DNA of 64,000 nt from an uncultured Spirochaetaceae bacterium. GTDB taxonomy: Bacteria > Spirochaetota > Spirochaetia > Sphaerochaetales > Sphaerochaetaceae. The translations under genes and the position numbers were made by a program. Numbering within the stretch: position 1 is the stretch's first letter; every line of letters begins with the position of its first letter. This document shows positions 52,072 through 62,359 of this stretch, one piece after another. Under the pieces are notes generated by a model. That model saw only the letters and a list, made by a program, of their open reading frames with translations. It searched no databases and was not told the origin of the DNA. The DNA is taken from positions 62,001 to 126,000 of the forward strand of contig CALXLD010000006.1 in assembly GCA_944389105.1 (NCBI GenBank). The letters run 5' to 3'.

Positions 52072-53363
52072 ATCTCTCCTGCCGCTTTATAGACAGTATC
52101 AACAAGTTCTTCCAGTCCTTCCGGCTCTACTGAGCAATATGCAAGGCGGAGAGTACTTCCCATGATGTTTATAACACCAATCTGATACTTATCAAGAAGA
52201 TAAGTCCTGAGCTCCTCTGCATCCCTGCCATGTGTATCGAAAGCCATAAAATAACCGGAATTGAATCTATATGGCGTAAGAACACTTTCAGAAGCATGCT
52301 TTGAAACAGCTTTATGGACTATCTCATACCTCTTCTTCATTTCAGTAAAGACAGCGGCCTTATCCTCATTATAATGCAAACCGTTCTGCATTGCCTTTAC
52401 AATCATGCTCTGACCCGGGCGGTCGCAGTTGGAGACTGTGCATCTGATCATGCCGAGGGTCTTTTTCGTAAGCGCATCGATGTGGGCATCTGTAAAACCT
52501 TTTGAAGCATATGTAAGGAAGCCTACACGGAAGCCCCAGACCATCTCCTCTTTCGTTGCAGCATCACCTTTTACTGCAAAAATGTTCTCATGAGCATCTG
52601 CAAGGAATGAAAACAGCGATTCCTTCTCTGTGCTCTCCTCAAAGAAGAGACCGAAATACGCATCATCGGATATCACCATGATCTTCTTGCCTGTATCTGC
52701 TACAGAAACAAGCGCATCCACGATTTCCCTCGCCTCAGTTTCTGAAGGGGTATAGCCTGTCGGATTATTCGGGAAATTCAATATGATTCTTGCATAATCC
52801 CCTTTTACGGAAAGCAGGGCCTCTTTCATACCTGAGACATTGAAACCACCATCTTCTCCATAGAATGGGAAAAGATGCGGCTCAGCACCGACAAGATCAC
52901 GGAAAATAAGATCATAGTTATCCCAGAAGAGATCAGGGCAGACAATCTCATCTCCCTCGGAAGCAAAAAGCTGGGCAACCATGCTTATTGCATGTGTCAG
53001 ACCGCCTGTAACAAGAGGAAGGGAGAACTTCTTTCCCCTAAGCGAAGGGTTCTTTTCCAGAAGACCATCCTTCCAGAGAGCCCTGAGAGTCTTGTCTCCG
53101 CCGCCCGGTGCATAAGAGAATATCTCAGCAGGCTTGAGCGTATCTTCCCTGAAAAGCGAATAGATATCACTCAGATAAAAAGGCGCACCTTTTCTGGTAG
53201 CCAAACCAACTGTGGCATTGTATTTCTTAGCCTTTTCCTTTGCCTCATCGCTCTGGGCGACAATTCCCTTCGGAAAATACATTCTTCTTCCAACAGGAGA
53301 AAGAAATCCATAGGCAACGGAATCAGACAATGTCTTGTTAAGTTCCTCTGCAAGAATATTCAT
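52062..53363 (-). CDS. PLP-dependent aminotransferase, class I/II
   Basis: A 433-residue fold-type I aminotransferase. Seen are TGGLTHAISMVAQLF, PDLFWDNYDL, ILNFPNNPTGYTP (substrate/PLP Asn), ISDDAYFGLFF and the Schiff-base Lys region GDAATKEEMVWGFRVGF, plus the Arg-containing C-terminus GSTLRLAYCS. The KEE-VWGFRVGF signature marks a subgroup common in anaerobes whose substrate is not defined. It is the first gene of the operon with the ModE-like protein and PFK, and has a GGAGG-type site. Confidence 0.87.
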   Translation of the reverse strand: MNILAEELNKTLSDSVAYGFLSPVGRRMYFPKGIVAQSDEAKEKAKKYNATVGLATRKGAPFYLSDIYSLFREDTLKPAEIFSYAPGGGDKTLRALWKDGLLEKNPSLRGKKFSLPLVTGGLTHAISMVAQLFASEGDEIVCPDLFWDNYDLIFRDLVGAEPHLFPFYGEDGGFNVSGMKEALLSVKGDYARIILNFPNNPTGYTPSETEAREIVDALVSVADTGKKIMVISDDAYFGLFFEESTEKESLFSFLADAHENIFAVKGDAATKEEMVWGFRVGFLTYASKGFTDAHIDALTKKTLGMIRCTVSNCDRPGQSMIVKAMQNGLHYNEDKAAVFTEMKKRYEIVHKAVSKHASESVLTPYRFNSGYFMAFDTHGRDAEELRTYLLDKYQIGVINIMGSTLRLAYCSVEPEGLEELVDTVYKAAGEIWN

Positions 53364-53414
53364 AATTCAGCCTCCAGCCTCCTTATACTCCATTTTTGCC
53401 AGTTTGGTACACCA

Positions 53415-55520
53415 CTAAAAAAGAAGAAGCTGTCCATCCCCCTTACTCTCTTCTTTTCCGCCGCCGATAAGAGCCATGAATTCATCCTCTGTCACAATCC
53501 TGACACCAAGCCTTTCTGCCTCAGCCCGCTTTGAGCCTCCACCCTCTCCTGCAAGAAGATGCGTTGTTTTTGATGTGACGGAGCTTACTGTACGCCCACC
53601 CCTCTTCTCCACCTCTTTCAGCGCTTTTGTGCGTGGATTGAAATTCCTGAACGACCCTGTAATGCACCATACTTCCCCTGCGAAAATCTGATCATAGTCA
53701 GCATCCTCCTTTTCATCCTGGGAAGAATCCATATGAAGACCAGCTTTTCTCAGCCCTTCAATTGTCGCTCTCAGCTTCTCAGAGGAGAAAGCCTCGACTA
53801 TTTTCGTTCCCGTAAGCTCACCAAACCCCGGAATACCTGAAAATGCCCCAGCATCCTTAAGATCAGATGCATGGAGGATCTTATCTATTGAGTCGAATCC
53901 GTTCCTGACGAGAAGCTCCGCGCTCTTCTTGCCGATTTCCGCAACACCAAGAGATGAAAGGACTATGACAAACGGCCGCTTGAGGCTTTCTTTTATTCCC
54001 TTCTCAAGAAGCCTTATGCTTTTTTCCCCGATACCCGGAAGATCCGCTGCAAGGCTGTAATCAGCGGTATAGATATCCTCAACACGCCTGAGAATACCAG
54101 CATTGTACAATAATTCGACTGTCTTCGGCCCCAGTGTCTCGATATCCATCTGATCTGCAGAAGCAAAATAGCTTATCCTTCCTTTCACCTGGTCCGGGCA
54201 ATCATAGTTGGGACAGTACTGCAATCCGCCGATCTGCACTATCTTCGTATGGCAGCATGGACATTCATCAGGAAGCACAAAAGTCGTGTTTCCTTCATTG
54301 TTCTTCTCAACAACACTCTCTACAGCAGGAATCACATCGCCGCGCTTCGATATGGAGACACTATCGCCAATTGCAAGCTCAAGCTCTTCTATGTATTCCT
54401 GATTATGAAGCGTGGCCCTTCTTATGGTTGAGCCTCCCAGCTTTGTAGGAGTAATTTCCGCAACAGGAGTTATCCTGCCAGTACGCCCGACCTGCACAGT
54501 TATCCCAAGAAGCTTTGCTTCTGCCTGCGGAGCTTCGAACTTGTATGCGATTGCCCATCTTGGATGGTGCTCTGTATATCCGAATTCCTCCCTGACCCCG
54601 AGCTCATTTATCTTGAAGACCAGCCCATCTATCTCATATGGGAGATTCTTCCTTTCGGAAGTCTTCTTTTTTATGAACTCATCAATCTCCGAAAAGCTAT
54701 AGGCATCCCCTTCAAGCCCAGCATCCTCAAGCTTCCTTTCCGCTTCCTTCCTGTCCGAATCAAAGAATGCAAGGTGCGGATTGATCCTGAAACCGAGAGA
54801 TTTAAGCTTTGAAAGAATATGAAGATGATCGGAGGGTGTCTCCTCCTTATTGCCCCAGAACCCCTCATAACAGAAAATGGTTAAGGGAACACGGCCCGCC
54901 TCTGAGCTCTTCTGTCTTCTTACAGTACCCGCTGCAAGATTTCTCGGATTCGCAGCTTTCTTAGCATCGTCGCTCTCCGCTGCATTAAGATTCTCGAAAT
55001 CCGCTTTTTCAAGGTAGACTTCACCGCGGACAGCAATATCGATGCTCTCAGGAAGAGAAAGAGGAACAGAACGAATTGTCAGAATATTCGGAGTGACATC
55101 ATTCCCGACCTCGCCATTACCCCTTGTTACAGCCCTGACAAGAATTCCTTTTTCATAGTAAAGAACCATCGAGATTCCATCTATCTTCTCCTCTGCCGCG
55201 AAGGACAGCGCTCCGCCTTCTTTCTGGATTGACTTGGAAAAGAAATCAAGAACGGCTTCATCTGAATATGCCTTATCCAGGGAAAGTACCGGAATCGTAT
55301 GCCGTACTTCAGGAAAATCATTTGTCAGATCTGAACCGACTCTTCGCGTCGGCGAATCAGGATGCTGAAGTTCCGGGTGTTCCCTTTCAAGCTCAATAAG
55401 GCGATCAGTAAGCCTGTCATATTCAGTATCTGAGATGAGGGATACCCCCTCTTTATAATATTTATCCTGATAAACTTTCAGTTCTTCCGTAAGTCTATCT
55501 ATCTCTTCCTTGATGCTCAT
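53415..55520 (-). CDS. ligA: NAD-dependent DNA ligase
   Basis: A protein of 701 residues from ATG 55520 (MSIKEEIDRLTEELKVYQDKYY fits the family start; an earlier frame start at 55565 does not). Adenylated Lys112 in EKIDG, the NAD-binding YYKEG-SLISDTEYD domain, the OB-fold VGRTGRITPVAEI, zinc Cys in CPCCHT and CPNYDC, HhH repeats and a C-terminal BRCT domain are all visible. An extended -10 (TGCTATCAT) ends 6 bp before the ATG with no ribosome site, suggesting a leaderless message. Confidence 0.96.
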   Translation of the reverse strand: MSIKEEIDRLTEELKVYQDKYYKEGVSLISDTEYDRLTDRLIELEREHPELQHPDSPTRRVGSDLTNDFPEVRHTIPVLSLDKAYSDEAVLDFFSKSIQKEGGALSFAAEEKIDGISMVLYYEKGILVRAVTRGNGEVGNDVTPNILTIRSVPLSLPESIDIAVRGEVYLEKADFENLNAAESDDAKKAANPRNLAAGTVRRQKSSEAGRVPLTIFCYEGFWGNKEETPSDHLHILSKLKSLGFRINPHLAFFDSDRKEAERKLEDAGLEGDAYSFSEIDEFIKKKTSERKNLPYEIDGLVFKINELGVREEFGYTEHHPRWAIAYKFEAPQAEAKLLGITVQVGRTGRITPVAEITPTKLGGSTIRRATLHNQEYIEELELAIGDSVSISKRGDVIPAVESVVEKNNEGNTTFVLPDECPCCHTKIVQIGGLQYCPNYDCPDQVKGRISYFASADQMDIETLGPKTVELLYNAGILRRVEDIYTADYSLAADLPGIGEKSIRLLEKGIKESLKRPFVIVLSSLGVAEIGKKSAELLVRNGFDSIDKILHASDLKDAGAFSGIPGFGELTGTKIVEAFSSEKLRATIEGLRKAGLHMDSSQDEKEDADYDQIFAGEVWCITGSFRNFNPRTKALKEVEKRGGRTVSSVTSKTTHLLAGEGGGSKRAEAERLGVRIVTEDEFMALIGGGKEESKGDGQLLLF

Positions 55521-55594
55521 GTTTATATGATAGCACAAAAGGGATTGAGTTCCTTCTCGTTGCACTGCAATCTGAGAGATGGTATTCTCAGAGC

Positions 55595-57526
55595 ATGGCT
55601 AATCGCAAGAACTTCTCACGTTATAACATGCGCTGCGGCATCTTACTGCATGCCAAGGCAGGAGCTGAGCGCATATCTGAGCTGAAGCTTCCAGATCTTG
55701 ATGCAAGATATCTTGCACTTACAGGAAGCGATCTTCCGGGAAGCAATGAGATAGAGTTCTTCGGACGGACAATGCCATTGATAGCAAAGGAGACAATCTC
55801 CTTCCAGGATCAGATAGTAATGGCCCTGTTTGCCCCTGATTATGAATCAGCAATGCTGATGATGAGGGAAATAGAGCTGAAAACCGAGCCGCTTGAAGAG
55901 ACTCCTGAAATGGGTACGCTTCCTGATAGCCTTGAATACGGCTGGGGAGAAATGGAAGAAAATGCAGAAGGAAAATATAAGGAAATAGAAACTTCCTTCT
56001 CTCTTACCAGAATCAGCAGACGCAATAAAAGGCTCTATACTGTCACAGCATGGATGGAAGGGCTCAACATGCATATCGAAGCTCCATCGCAGTGGGTTGA
56101 GCTGATAAGAGAGACAGTAGAGAAAGCGACAGGCTATCCTAAACGCAATATTATCGTGCATCTGCTGCCATATACGGCGAAGCATGATGAGTTTCTTATA
56201 GAGCCGGCTATTCTTGCTGCAATAGCTGCCACTGCAACGATAAAGACAGGACTTCCTTCTGAAATAAGGGATGAAGGATATTTCTCACGGCCTGCGGTGA
56301 ATGTCAGGCGCAAGGTCCTGATGGACGAAGACACAAAACCGGTCTTCGAAACAGTTGACATGACAGTCGATCAGGGAGCTTTCGCCTTTGCCCCCGAAGA
56401 ATATCAGAGACAGGCAATGGCTGGTATCATACCGCCCTATCCTCTGAAGGGTTTCAGGGGAACTATAAAAATCATATCATCCCCATCCCACCCCGCGTCT
56501 TTCTGCGGATCACTTGGCTACAGTGAAGCGCTTGCTGCAACTGAATATCATATTTCAAGGCTTGCTGAAGCGGCGGGAACAACACCTAATCTTTACAGAA
56601 TGACGATAGAGAAGGAAAAACGGAAATTCACGGATTATATTCCGGGCTATGACCTTGACGGCCAGAAAAAATGCAGGGTTTCCGTTGTTTCAGCCTCATC
56701 ATTTGACAGGAAATGGTCTGCAAACACATTCCAGAAAGAAGAGTTCGGACTTCTCGGATACCTTAAAGGAATCGGCATTGCAACAGGGGCAGGAATTGCA
56801 GGATTCTCGACGACATTATCAAAGGAAACAGGTTTTTCTGCGATGATGACATTCACGCAGAAGCAGAATGTCACGATAAACACGTCAGCAGTAACCCACC
56901 CGGGAACAATGAAGATCTGGAAAAAAAGGATTTCGGAGAAAATAATCCCCGGACGCCCAGATGGTGTCATGTTCCTTGAACCAGGTCCGGATACAATGGA
57001 CACCGGCCCGGATGTACTTGCAAGAATCGTCTCATCATTCACTCTTCAGCTGGACAGTGCAGCAAAAAGGCTTGCGGTCCTGAAAGAGACGGAGAAGCTT
57101 CCCGTATCCCTCAGGTTTGATGCGGAGAACACATACTACCCATGTGAGTTCGAGAATACCGGCAACGGAGCTGTCGTATGCGAAGTGAAGATAGATAAAG
57201 CCACAATGATTCCATCCGTTACAGGCGTATGGGGATCTTTCGCATTCCCGTCAATCATGGACAGGTCATCGCTAGAAAACTCACTGAGAAGAACAATCAT
57301 GATGACGCTAAGGGAAAATGGCATGGATATCCCGCTTTCGTTCAGGATTCACCTTGATATAACCGAAGATGGAACCGATGATACGATTTCTTCCGTACAG
57401 CAGCTGGCAAGGGGACTCACATTGGGAGCACTTTCAAATGCAATGCACCAGGCTGCAGGCGATCTTGCCTCATCGCTTCCGATAAGCGCCGCTGAGATAA
57501 ACGAAGCATTCAGGGAGGGCGTATGA
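55595..57526 (+). CDS. Divergent molybdenum-hydroxylase large-subunit-like protein
   Basis: A 643-residue protein related to the molybdopterin-binding subunit of xanthine dehydrogenase/aldehyde oxidase. The N-terminal hammerhead region is recognisable (ARYLALTGSDLPG, EFFGRTMPLIA, DYESAMLMMREIE), and the end has a LARGLTLGALSNAMHQA segment typical of the family. It is about 100 residues shorter than usual, and the usual Gln-rich and GGGFGxK-type cofactor motifs are not clear. The Fe-S and FAD subunits follow with overlap, so a three-part complex is retained, but cofactor and substrate may have changed. Confident as family, not as activity. Confidence 0.68.
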   Translation: MANRKNFSRYNMRCGILLHAKAGAERISELKLPDLDARYLALTGSDLPGSNEIEFFGRTMPLIAKETISFQDQIVMALFAPDYESAMLMMREIELKTEPLEETPEMGTLPDSLEYGWGEMEENAEGKYKEIETSFSLTRISRRNKRLYTVTAWMEGLNMHIEAPSQWVELIRETVEKATGYPKRNIIVHLLPYTAKHDEFLIEPAILAAIAATATIKTGLPSEIRDEGYFSRPAVNVRRKVLMDEDTKPVFETVDMTVDQGAFAFAPEEYQRQAMAGIIPPYPLKGFRGTIKIISSPSHPASFCGSLGYSEALAATEYHISRLAEAAGTTPNLYRMTIEKEKRKFTDYIPGYDLDGQKKCRVSVVSASSFDRKWSANTFQKEEFGLLGYLKGIGIATGAGIAGFSTTLSKETGFSAMMTFTQKQNVTINTSAVTHPGTMKIWKKRISEKIIPGRPDGVMFLEPGPDTMDTGPDVLARIVSSFTLQLDSAAKRLAVLKETEKLPVSLRFDAENTYYPCEFENTGNGAVVCEVKIDKATMIPSVTGVWGSFAFPSIMDRSSLENSLRRTIMMTLRENGMDIPLSFRIHLDITEDGTDDTISSVQQLARGLTLGALSNAMHQAAGDLASSLPISAAEINEAFREGV

Positions 57527-58011
57527 AGATAGACTGCACAATTGACGGGAAGACCCTTACCCTATCACTCAACTCGGATAAGCCCCTTTCGCTGATACTC
57601 CGGGAAAATACTGGAGATGATGCGGTAGTGAATCATTGCAACGGGGCAATGTGCGGTTTATGCACGGTATTGGTAGACGGGAAGGCGATGCTTTCCTGCA
57701 TGGTTCCGGCATTTGAAATCCGCGGCAAAACGGTGACTACCTTCGATTCATTCAGGAAAACAAAGAACATGAAGGATATAGAGAAAGCATATGAAAGCGT
57801 CGGAAGCTTTCCCTGCCAGGACTGCTATGCTTCCCGTTCCCTTATCTTCGAGTCCCTCATTGACGAGGGAATAACGGACCCTGAGGAAATACTGAAGGAA
57901 CTCTCAATAATAAAATGCCCATGCATGGATCCAGAGGATGAGATAAACATAGTGCTGAAGGGTATTGAAGCAAGGAGGAAGAGGAATGTACGAAGGACTC
58001 AGTTCGCCTAA
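57523..58011 (+). CDS. 2Fe-2S subunit of a xanthine dehydrogenase-like complex
   Basis: A 162-residue protein. The ferredoxin-type cluster ligands are complete: Cys39, Cys44, Cys47 (CNGAMCGLC) and Cys59. The second cluster has Cys98, Cys101 (CQDC) and Cys132, Cys134 (CPC), where the family normally shows CGxC and CRC, so spacing is kept while flanking residues diverge. It overlaps the large-subunit gene by 4 bp. It should pass electrons between the molybdenum and FAD sites. Confidence 0.85.
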   Translation: MKIDCTIDGKTLTLSLNSDKPLSLILRENTGDDAVVNHCNGAMCGLCTVLVDGKAMLSCMVPAFEIRGKTVTTFDSFRKTKNMKDIEKAYESVGSFPCQDCYASRSLIFESLIDEGITDPEEILKELSIIKCPCMDPEDEINIVLKGIEARRKRNVRRTQFA

Positions 58012-58888
58012 TATCCATACCCCTAACAATCTTGGGGAATATGCATCCACAATTCTCCACTACCCCACATCATCATTATGGGCAGGAGGAACATTCATAA
58101 TGTCGCGGCCGGATTCATATCCATCCAGGACAATGAATGCAGAGATCATATATCTCGGGGACATCGAGGAACTTCATCGCTTCCAGAGGAATGACAGATT
58201 CGCAGAATTCGGTTCAATGGTAACGCTTGACGAGATCGTCAGTACAGGAAAAACCGTACTACCCCATGTTCTGATAGACAACATCCAGACAATAGGAAGC
58301 CGTCTGATTACAAGGCGTGCCACAATCGGCGGAACAATCTCAACAAAGGGTTTCACAACCTCTTTTCCCGGTACTCTCATAACGCTGGATACCACAGCTG
58401 AAGTAAAATTCATAAAGAAGAAAAGGCTCCATTCCAGATGGATGCAGATAACCAGGCTTCTGGATAAAAGCGGAAGGATTGCCCTGCCTCCCCAGGGAAT
58501 GATATCCAGGGTGAGAATCGCATTCTCAGAGAAAAACTGCCAGTTCTTCTCCGAAGTCGGCTCCTTCATGCTTGATCCGGAGAATTCGGTTGCTGTAGCT
58601 TTTACAGCCACCCTTGACCAGGATATCCTGATAAATCCGAAGATCGCATTCACCTATCCAACACATGGAATCTGCTATTCCCGCGATATAGACAGCATAT
58701 TCTCCTCTCTCCGCTTTCCTCTTGATGACAGCGAGATAAGCACTCTGGAATCAATGATCTTCACATTCGTTGAATCATCGTTCCAGAATATCTCCGATCT
58801 GCAGAGAACAAGGACAAGCGGAATAGTCAGGGAAATAGTGGATGATCTCAATGAAAGAACACTCACTGTCTCCAATGAAAGCAGATGA
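57986..58888 (+). CDS. FAD-binding subunit of a xanthine dehydrogenase-like complex
   Basis: A protein of 300 residues from ATG 57986 behind AGGAGG; an upstream TTG start is unlikely. The PCMH-type FAD motifs are AGGTFIM near the N-terminus (family AGGTDLM) and TIGGTIST (family TIGGNIA). A C-terminal CODH-type domain is present though weakly conserved. It overlaps the Fe-S subunit by 26 bp and completes the three-subunit operon, with dnaE following after a new promoter. Confidence 0.82.
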   Translation: MYEGLSSPNIHTPNNLGEYASTILHYPTSSLWAGGTFIMSRPDSYPSRTMNAEIIYLGDIEELHRFQRNDRFAEFGSMVTLDEIVSTGKTVLPHVLIDNIQTIGSRLITRRATIGGTISTKGFTTSFPGTLITLDTTAEVKFIKKKRLHSRWMQITRLLDKSGRIALPPQGMISRVRIAFSEKNCQFFSEVGSFMLDPENSVAVAFTATLDQDILINPKIAFTYPTHGICYSRDIDSIFSSLRFPLDDSEISTLESMIFTFVESSFQNISDLQRTRTSGIVREIVDDLNERTLTVSNESR

Positions 58889-58912
58889 GAGGACAAAAGA
58901 AGTTCCTTCGCT

Positions 58913-58918
58913 TATAAT
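58913..58918 (+). promoter_or_regulatory. -10 box of dnaE
   Basis: A consensus TATAAT ends 8 bp before ATG 58927 with no Shine-Dalgarno sequence between, so the transcript probably starts at or next to the ATG. The -35 element is weak. Confidence 0.5.
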
Positions 58919-58926
58919 CTGATGCA

Positions 58927-61900
58927 ATGAGCTTTGTACATTTACATAACCATACAGATTACTCGCTCCTCGACGGAGCTGCATCGATTACAAAATACAT
59001 GGCCAAGGCAAAAGCCACGGGCATGACTTCTCTTGCCATCACGGACCATGGGAACATGTTCGGAGCAGTAACCTTCTACGAAGCCTGCAAAAAGGAAGGA
59101 ATCAATCCGATAGTCGGCTGTGAATTCTATATCACGAAAAACAGGAAGGACAGGACACCTGCAGCAGAAGGAAACAGGTATTACCACCTCATCTGCCTTG
59201 CTATGAGCGACAAAGGCTATCACAACCTCATGGAGCTCAACTCGATTTCATATAAAGAAGGATTCTATTACAAACCAAGAATAGATCATGAAACACTTCA
59301 GGCGCATAGCGAGGATATTATCTGCCTCTCGGCATGCCTCGCTGGAGAAATCGCGCAGAATCTTCTCCATGACAACTACGAGAAAGCCAAAGAGATAGCA
59401 CTCTGGTACAAAAGCATATTCGGCGACAGATACTATCTTGAAATGCAGGATCACGGGCTTCCTGAAGATAAGAAGATCCTCCCTCTCATTCTCCGTCTTG
59501 CAAGAGAATGCGATATCTCTCCTGTATGCACCAATGATATCCACTATATAGAAAAAGATGACTGGAATGCCCATGACACATTGCTATGCATAGGTACTGC
59601 CACAAAGAAAACGGACAAGAACAGGCTGAGATATAAGGAAGGAGAATTCTATTTCCGCACTCCAGAGGAGATGGCAGAGCTGTTCTCATGGTGTCCTGAA
59701 GCCGTGGAAAACACCGGGAAAATAGCAGAAAGATGCCATCTTGAGATCAAATTCCCAGGACCGATTCTTCCGAAATGCACAATTCCACCAGAGTTCGGAA
59801 GCGATGCAGAGTATCTTACATACCTTGCAAATGAAGGTCTTAAGGAAAGATATCCTGTTGTGACTAAGGAGCTTCAGGAAAGACTCGATTACGAGCTTGG
59901 AATCATCATACAGATGGACTTCCCTGCATACTTCCTGATCGTACGTGACTACATCCACTGGGCAAAGACACATGGGATTCCGGTTGGTCCTGGCAGAGGA
60001 AGCGGTGCTGGCTCCCTTGTCGCCTATGCAACGACGATTACAGATGTCGATCCGATGAAATACAACCTCATCTTCGAGAGGTTCCTCAACCCAGAACGTG
60101 TATCCCTTCCTGATTTCGATGTTGACTTCTGCTTCGAAGGACGCGGACAGGTTATTGATTATGTTACAGAGCACTATGGCAAAGACCGTGTGGGACAGAT
60201 CATCACATTCGGAACGCTGAAACCTAAGCAGGTTGTGAAGGATGTCTGCCGTGTTCTTGATATCCCATATGAGGAATCCAACAGAATCTGTTCGCTTATC
60301 TCCGATGAGCTTAAGATGACGCTTGCCAAAGCATTCGAGCTGGAGCCGAGGCTGAAGGAAATCGAGGAGAAAGGACCTCTTTATGCGGAGCTTTTCGATA
60401 CAGCCCGCCGTCTTGAAGGGCTTAACAGGCACTCCTCTCTCCATGCAGCAGGCGTTGTAATCGGAAGAGAGAATCTTGATCAGTATGTACCGTTATATGC
60501 TGATCCGAAAACAGGATCTATCTCAACGCAGTATCCTATGACGCAGATAGAGAACTGCGGTCTTGTGAAGATGGACTTCCTGGGACTCAAGACGCTCACC
60601 CTCATAAAGCATACTGTGGAGCTCATTCATAAGAAGAAACCGGATTTCGATATCAGCAAGATAGATGAGCATGACCAGAAAACCTTTGATATGCTCTGCA
60701 GAGGAGATTCGAAATGCGTATTCCAGTTTGAATCAGACGGAATGGCCGACATCCTCCGGAGAGAGCATCCTCAGACAATCGAAGAGCTTGTCGCATTGAA
60801 CGCGCTTTACAGGCCGGGCCCTATGCAGTTCATCGACCAGTTCATCGATGCAAAGTTCGGCCGTATTCCAATCAAGTATCCTGACCCGTGTCTTGAGAAT
60901 GAGCTCAAAGAGACTTATGGAGTCATTGTCTACCAGGAGCAGGTTATGAAGGTTGCCCAGATTATCGCAGGCTATACTCTCGGACAGGCAGATAACCTGC
61001 GTCGTATCATGGGTAAGAAAAAGAAGGAAAAGCTTGCAGAAGAGCTTATAAAGTTCAAAGCAGGCGCAGTAAAGAATGGATTTACAGAGGAACATGCTGA
61101 AGAGATCTTCCATATCCTTGAGCCTTTCGCTGGCTACGGCTTCAACAAGTCACATGCTGTGGCCTACTCCATCGTTGCTTATCAGACAGCTTTCCTGAAA
61201 GCGAATTACCCTGCAGAATTCCTTGCCGCGAACCTTACAAACGAAATGAACAATCCGGCAAAGTTCACGGAGTATCTGAATCTTGCCCCTAAATATGGTC
61301 TTAAGATACTTCCTCCATCGATAAACAAGTCGGAGAAGCACTTCAATGTTGTCGATGGCGATATCATCTATGGACTTGCAGGTATAAAGAATGTCGGAGA
61401 GAACATTGTCGGGGAAATAATCAAGGAAAGAGAAGCAAACGGACCTTATAAGGATTTCATGGACTTCCTGTCCAGGCAGAGCGAGGGCGTAAACTCAAAA
61501 ACTATCGAATCGCTTATAAAGGCTGGTGCGTTCGATGAACTTGGGACGGACACGGCCACCTTGATTGAGAATCTCGATGATGCCCTGAGATTCGACAAAG
61601 AGACAAGGGAAGCTACTGCTTATGGGCAGCTATCACTTTTCGGTTCTGAAGATCCTGTAATAGGAGAATTCAAAATGAGGGAAGCCATCCCTATTCCTGT
61701 AATGGAAAAGCTGCAGATGGAAAAGGAATATCTTGGATTCTACATCTCAGGGCACCCTCTTGATGCGTATGCAGATCAGATAGCTGCCTCAGTGAGAGCC
61801 AATCTTGCAGATCCTGATACAATACCGATGAATCAGGAAACTTCCTTGATTGCACTGGTAACTGCAGAGAGGCAGGTAATCACAAAAGCAAAGAAAGAAA

Positions 61901-62337
61901 AGATGGGAATATTCTCTCTTCAGACAAAGGATGGAGATGTAGATGCTGTGGCATTTCCTTCTGTATATGAAACAATAAGGGACAAGATCGAAGAAGACCA
62001 TGTATATGGTTTCAGAGGAACTTTCAGGAAGAAGGAGGGAGATACGAGGCTTTCCTTTACCCTTTCCGATGTATGTTCTCCTTATGACCTTGAGGCAGAA
62101 GCAATAACAATGGTCCATATACAGCTGAGAAAGTCTTCTTCATTCAGACCAGATGACCTTAGGCCGATAGGAAAAGCTCTTCAGGATCATGAAGGCTACA
62201 CCCCTGTTTCTTTCACGATTGAAGGAAATGCAGAAGAGGAGCTCAAAGCAGGTGGAATGTATCATGTGGACTACTCAAGGGCACTTTTGGGAGAACTTGA
62301 AGATCTGCCACTGGTCAGAAAGGTCTGGATTTCTTAA
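58927..62337 (+). CDS. dnaE: DNA polymerase III alpha subunit
   Basis: A 1136-residue replicative polymerase. An N-terminal PHP domain (HLHNHTDYSLLDGA, TDHGNMFGA) is followed by the C-family polymerase core with GPGRGSGAGSLVAYA, the catalytic Asp pair in LPDFDVDFCFEGR, RPGPMQFIDQFIDAKFGR, and the tau/beta-binding C-terminal part with HhH and OB-fold. FGFNKSHAVAYS-like GYGFNKSHAVAYS is present. The length is typical. It is followed closely by a YggT gene and recG. Confidence 0.97.
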   Translation: MSFVHLHNHTDYSLLDGAASITKYMAKAKATGMTSLAITDHGNMFGAVTFYEACKKEGINPIVGCEFYITKNRKDRTPAAEGNRYYHLICLAMSDKGYHNLMELNSISYKEGFYYKPRIDHETLQAHSEDIICLSACLAGEIAQNLLHDNYEKAKEIALWYKSIFGDRYYLEMQDHGLPEDKKILPLILRLARECDISPVCTNDIHYIEKDDWNAHDTLLCIGTATKKTDKNRLRYKEGEFYFRTPEEMAELFSWCPEAVENTGKIAERCHLEIKFPGPILPKCTIPPEFGSDAEYLTYLANEGLKERYPVVTKELQERLDYELGIIIQMDFPAYFLIVRDYIHWAKTHGIPVGPGRGSGAGSLVAYATTITDVDPMKYNLIFERFLNPERVSLPDFDVDFCFEGRGQVIDYVTEHYGKDRVGQIITFGTLKPKQVVKDVCRVLDIPYEESNRICSLISDELKMTLAKAFELEPRLKEIEEKGPLYAELFDTARRLEGLNRHSSLHAAGVVIGRENLDQYVPLYADPKTGSISTQYPMTQIENCGLVKMDFLGLKTLTLIKHTVELIHKKKPDFDISKIDEHDQKTFDMLCRGDSKCVFQFESDGMADILRREHPQTIEELVALNALYRPGPMQFIDQFIDAKFGRIPIKYPDPCLENELKETYGVIVYQEQVMKVAQIIAGYTLGQADNLRRIMGKKKKEKLAEELIKFKAGAVKNGFTEEHAEEIFHILEPFAGYGFNKSHAVAYSIVAYQTAFLKANYPAEFLAANLTNEMNNPAKFTEYLNLAPKYGLKILPPSINKSEKHFNVVDGDIIYGLAGIKNVGENIVGEIIKEREANGPYKDFMDFLSRQSEGVNSKTIESLIKAGAFDELGTDTATLIENLDDALRFDKETREATAYGQLSLFGSEDPVIGEFKMREAIPIPVMEKLQMEKEYLGFYISGHPLDAYADQIAASVRANLADPDTIPMNQETSLIALVTAERQVITKAKKEKMGIFSLQTKDGDVDAVAFPSVYETIRDKIEEDHVYGFRGTFRKKEGDTRLSFTLSDVCSPYDLEAEAITMVHIQLRKSSSFRPDDLRPIGKALQDHEGYTPVSFTIEGNAEEELKAGGMYHVDYSRALLGELEDLPLVRKVWIS

Positions 62338-62359
62338 TTTCTAATTGGAGGAAACGAAG

